A stretch of DNA of 64,000 nucleotides from Acaryochloris sp. IP29b_bin.137 (lineage in GTDB: Bacteria; Cyanobacteriota; Cyanobacteriia; Thermosynechococcales; Thermosynechococcaceae). The notes under the pieces were generated by a model that was given only the letters and a program-made list of their open reading frames with translations, did no database searches and was not told the DNA's origin. The position numbers and the translations under genes are program-made. Position 1 is the first letter of the stretch; each line of letters begins with the position of its first letter. Positions 62,847 through 64,000 of the stretch are shown piece after piece. The DNA is taken from NCBI RefSeq assembly GCF_028285745.1, contig NZ_JANQOP010000099.1:1-64000 (forward strand). The letters run 5' to 3'.

Positions 62847-64000
62847 TTAGATGACATCTTGACGATGCTGGATAAAAACCACCAGACTGAGCATCCCCAC
62901 CATGATTATTCCTAATTTCAGCCAATGTTTACCCACATTAACCGCAAATGCGGTGCCAGCCTTTTCATGAAACCGTTCGACTAAGAGTTCTGCAGCTGCG
63001 ATCGCAGTGCCCCGTTTCTCACGCCAATCACTAAACTGATCTTGCCAGCTATCCAATTTATCCCGATAATCCTTAACCTTATCGTTATAGTCCTCTATCT
63101 CATCTTCAAAGGTAGCCCGGTTGTCGGCTGTTAACTGGGGTGGATCGCCTGGATCTTCTGGTTTAGTCGGTTGAGGTTGATCCACCGCTGGATCATATTC
63201 TTGGCGTAGGGCTGGAAACGTACATTGGGTAAACATTTTTGGCCCCAGACATTGGCATTTTTCCTTGTCTGTATCACTTAAATTTTCGCGTTCTTCGGAA
63301 GACAGTTGCCAGCAGGCGTCACCCGCAATATCCTTGCCAGCTTCCGACAGGGTAATTAAGCTCTCGTAAGACCAGCGGGTGACCGTCAGTTGACTCAAGA
63401 CTTGTCCAGGAGTCCCTAAGGAATCCAGGGAGATAATTGCGCCAGAGAAGGTGATTTGGGGGAGTAGAAATAGAATGGTCAACAGCGGGGCCACACTCTG
63501 ATTCGGCGCTAAGGCAGAAACAAAGAGGCCCATCACCATGCCGCCTAAGGTCGCCAAGAAGAGGGTGACATACATCCCCAGCAGACCCTGCCAGTCCACC
63601 GGCAAGTTCACGGCCAATACTTTGGTCAGTAAAAAGATGGCGGCTTGGTAGAGGGCTAACAGGACACTCAGCCAAACCTTAGAGAACACATAGGGCAAAA
63701 TCTTTAGCCCAATCATCCGTTCACGGCGATAGATTTCTCGTTCTTTAACAATCTCCCGCATCATCGCCAAGCTACCGACCATCACGGCAGTCAAGACCGT
63801 GATAAACAACAGGGTGAAGACCTGACCTGGATCGCCGTTGGTAACATCAAACATGGGGCGTTGCCACATGACGAAATCCAGCAGTCCCAGGATAGGAGCC
63901 AAGGCCAACATCAGAATTAAGCTGGCCCGATCTTGGCGCAAAATCGTCCAATTGCGCTGGGCCAGAATCGCAAATTGTCGCCAGCCCGAGATGGCTGTGG
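62847..64000 (-). CDS. ABC-2 type transporter membrane domain, partial
   Basis: The frame is open from 62847 to the right window edge (at least 384 codons), so the start is missing. An internal TTG near 63941 is not the start, because in-frame upstream sequence reads WRQFAILAQRNWTILRQDRA, the usual entry to ABCG/ABC-2 permease domains. Helices follow: LILMLALAPILGLLDFVMW, VFTLLFITVLTAVMVGS, and others to residue about 170. A large acidic loop (about residues 205-330) and a last helix (LGIIMVGMLSLVVFIQ) end it. In cyanobacteria such domains are often fused to FHA and ATPase domains. That part would lie beyond the window. Confidence 0.85.
   Translation of the reverse strand, partial: TAISGWRQFAILAQRNWTILRQDRASLILMLALAPILGLLDFVMWQRPMFDVTNGDPGQVFTLLFITVLTAVMVGSLAMMREIVKEREIYRRERMIGLKILPYVFSKVWLSVLLALYQAAIFLLTKVLAVNLPVDWQGLLGMYVTLFLATLGGMVMGLFVSALAPNQSVAPLLTILFLLPQITFSGAIISLDSLGTPGQVLSQLTVTRWSYESLITLSEAGKDIAGDACWQLSSEERENLSDTDKEKCQCLGPKMFTQCTFPALRQEYDPAVDQPQPTKPEDPGDPPQLTADNRATFEDEIEDYNDKVKDYRDKLDSWQDQFSDWREKRGTAIAAAELLVERFHEKAGTAFAVNVGKHWLKLGIIMVGMLSLVVFIQHRQDVI

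Overview
The window is cyanobacterial chromosome. Support for this: many HIP1-type GCGATCGC octamers; a ferredoxin-dependent divinyl-chlorophyllide reductase (bciB) next to a PaO-like Rieske oxygenase; a Tic21-like DUF3611 protein; HpsA/HpsJ-type proteins; and the order rplS-trnW(CCA)-secE-nusG-rplK-rplA-rplJ-rplL. The mix of genes and the moderate GC content remind me of Acaryochloris or a related large-genome cyanobacterium, but the genus is a guess. I saw no transposase, prophage, CRISPR array or rRNA.

Layout. 1-5.3 kb: a cut-off gene, then VWA, metallophosphoesterase and DUF4346-like genes on the minus strand, pyruvate kinase with an extra PEP-utiliser domain, and an Rrf2 regulator. 5.3-14.9 kb: two sets of four prepilin-like genes (FimT/GspH-, PilV-, PilW- and PilX-like) pointing away from each other across an 0.8-kb spacer that holds a perfect CRP-type palindrome; the rightmost gene looks like hpsA. 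15-29 kb: a decayed Uma2 gene, cobD, mltA, a sensor GGDEF-EAL protein, a CbbY-like HAD phosphatase, a CAP protein, an EamA transporter, a DUF389 protein and a secreted propeller-like protein.

29.0-34.4 kb is a complete guanidine module: a guanidine-I (ykkC) riboswitch with an overlapping terminator, a Ni-dependent guanidine hydrolase (gdmH), its nickel chaperones hypA and hypB, and a NitT/TauT-type ABC importer. The RNA senses guanidine, the importer brings it in, HypA/HypB load nickel, and GdmH splits it to urea and ammonia.

34.4-43.2 kb: anmK, a Ser/Thr kinase with TPRs, and a tight three-gene minus-strand cassette (StlD/DarB-like ketosynthase, haem-oxygenase-like diiron protein, unknown protein). 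The cassette is the best candidate for an undescribed biosynthetic system here. A TPR protein and a small secreted repeat protein follow. 43.3-47.2 kb: chlorophyll-related genes on the minus strand (PaO-like oxygenase, bciB, DUF3611, DUF1823-like). 47.5-56.5 kb: HpsJ-like protein, murF, rph, a CobO-like protein without a P-loop, dcd, a 2OG-Fe(II) oxygenase, cobK and an FHA-GGDEF-EAL protein. 56.6-60.9 kb: the translation and transcription gene cluster, with an L10 leader. 60.9-64 kb: a minimal SepF-like protein, a GNAT acetyltransferase, a coiled-coil protein and an ABC-2 permease cut by the window edge.
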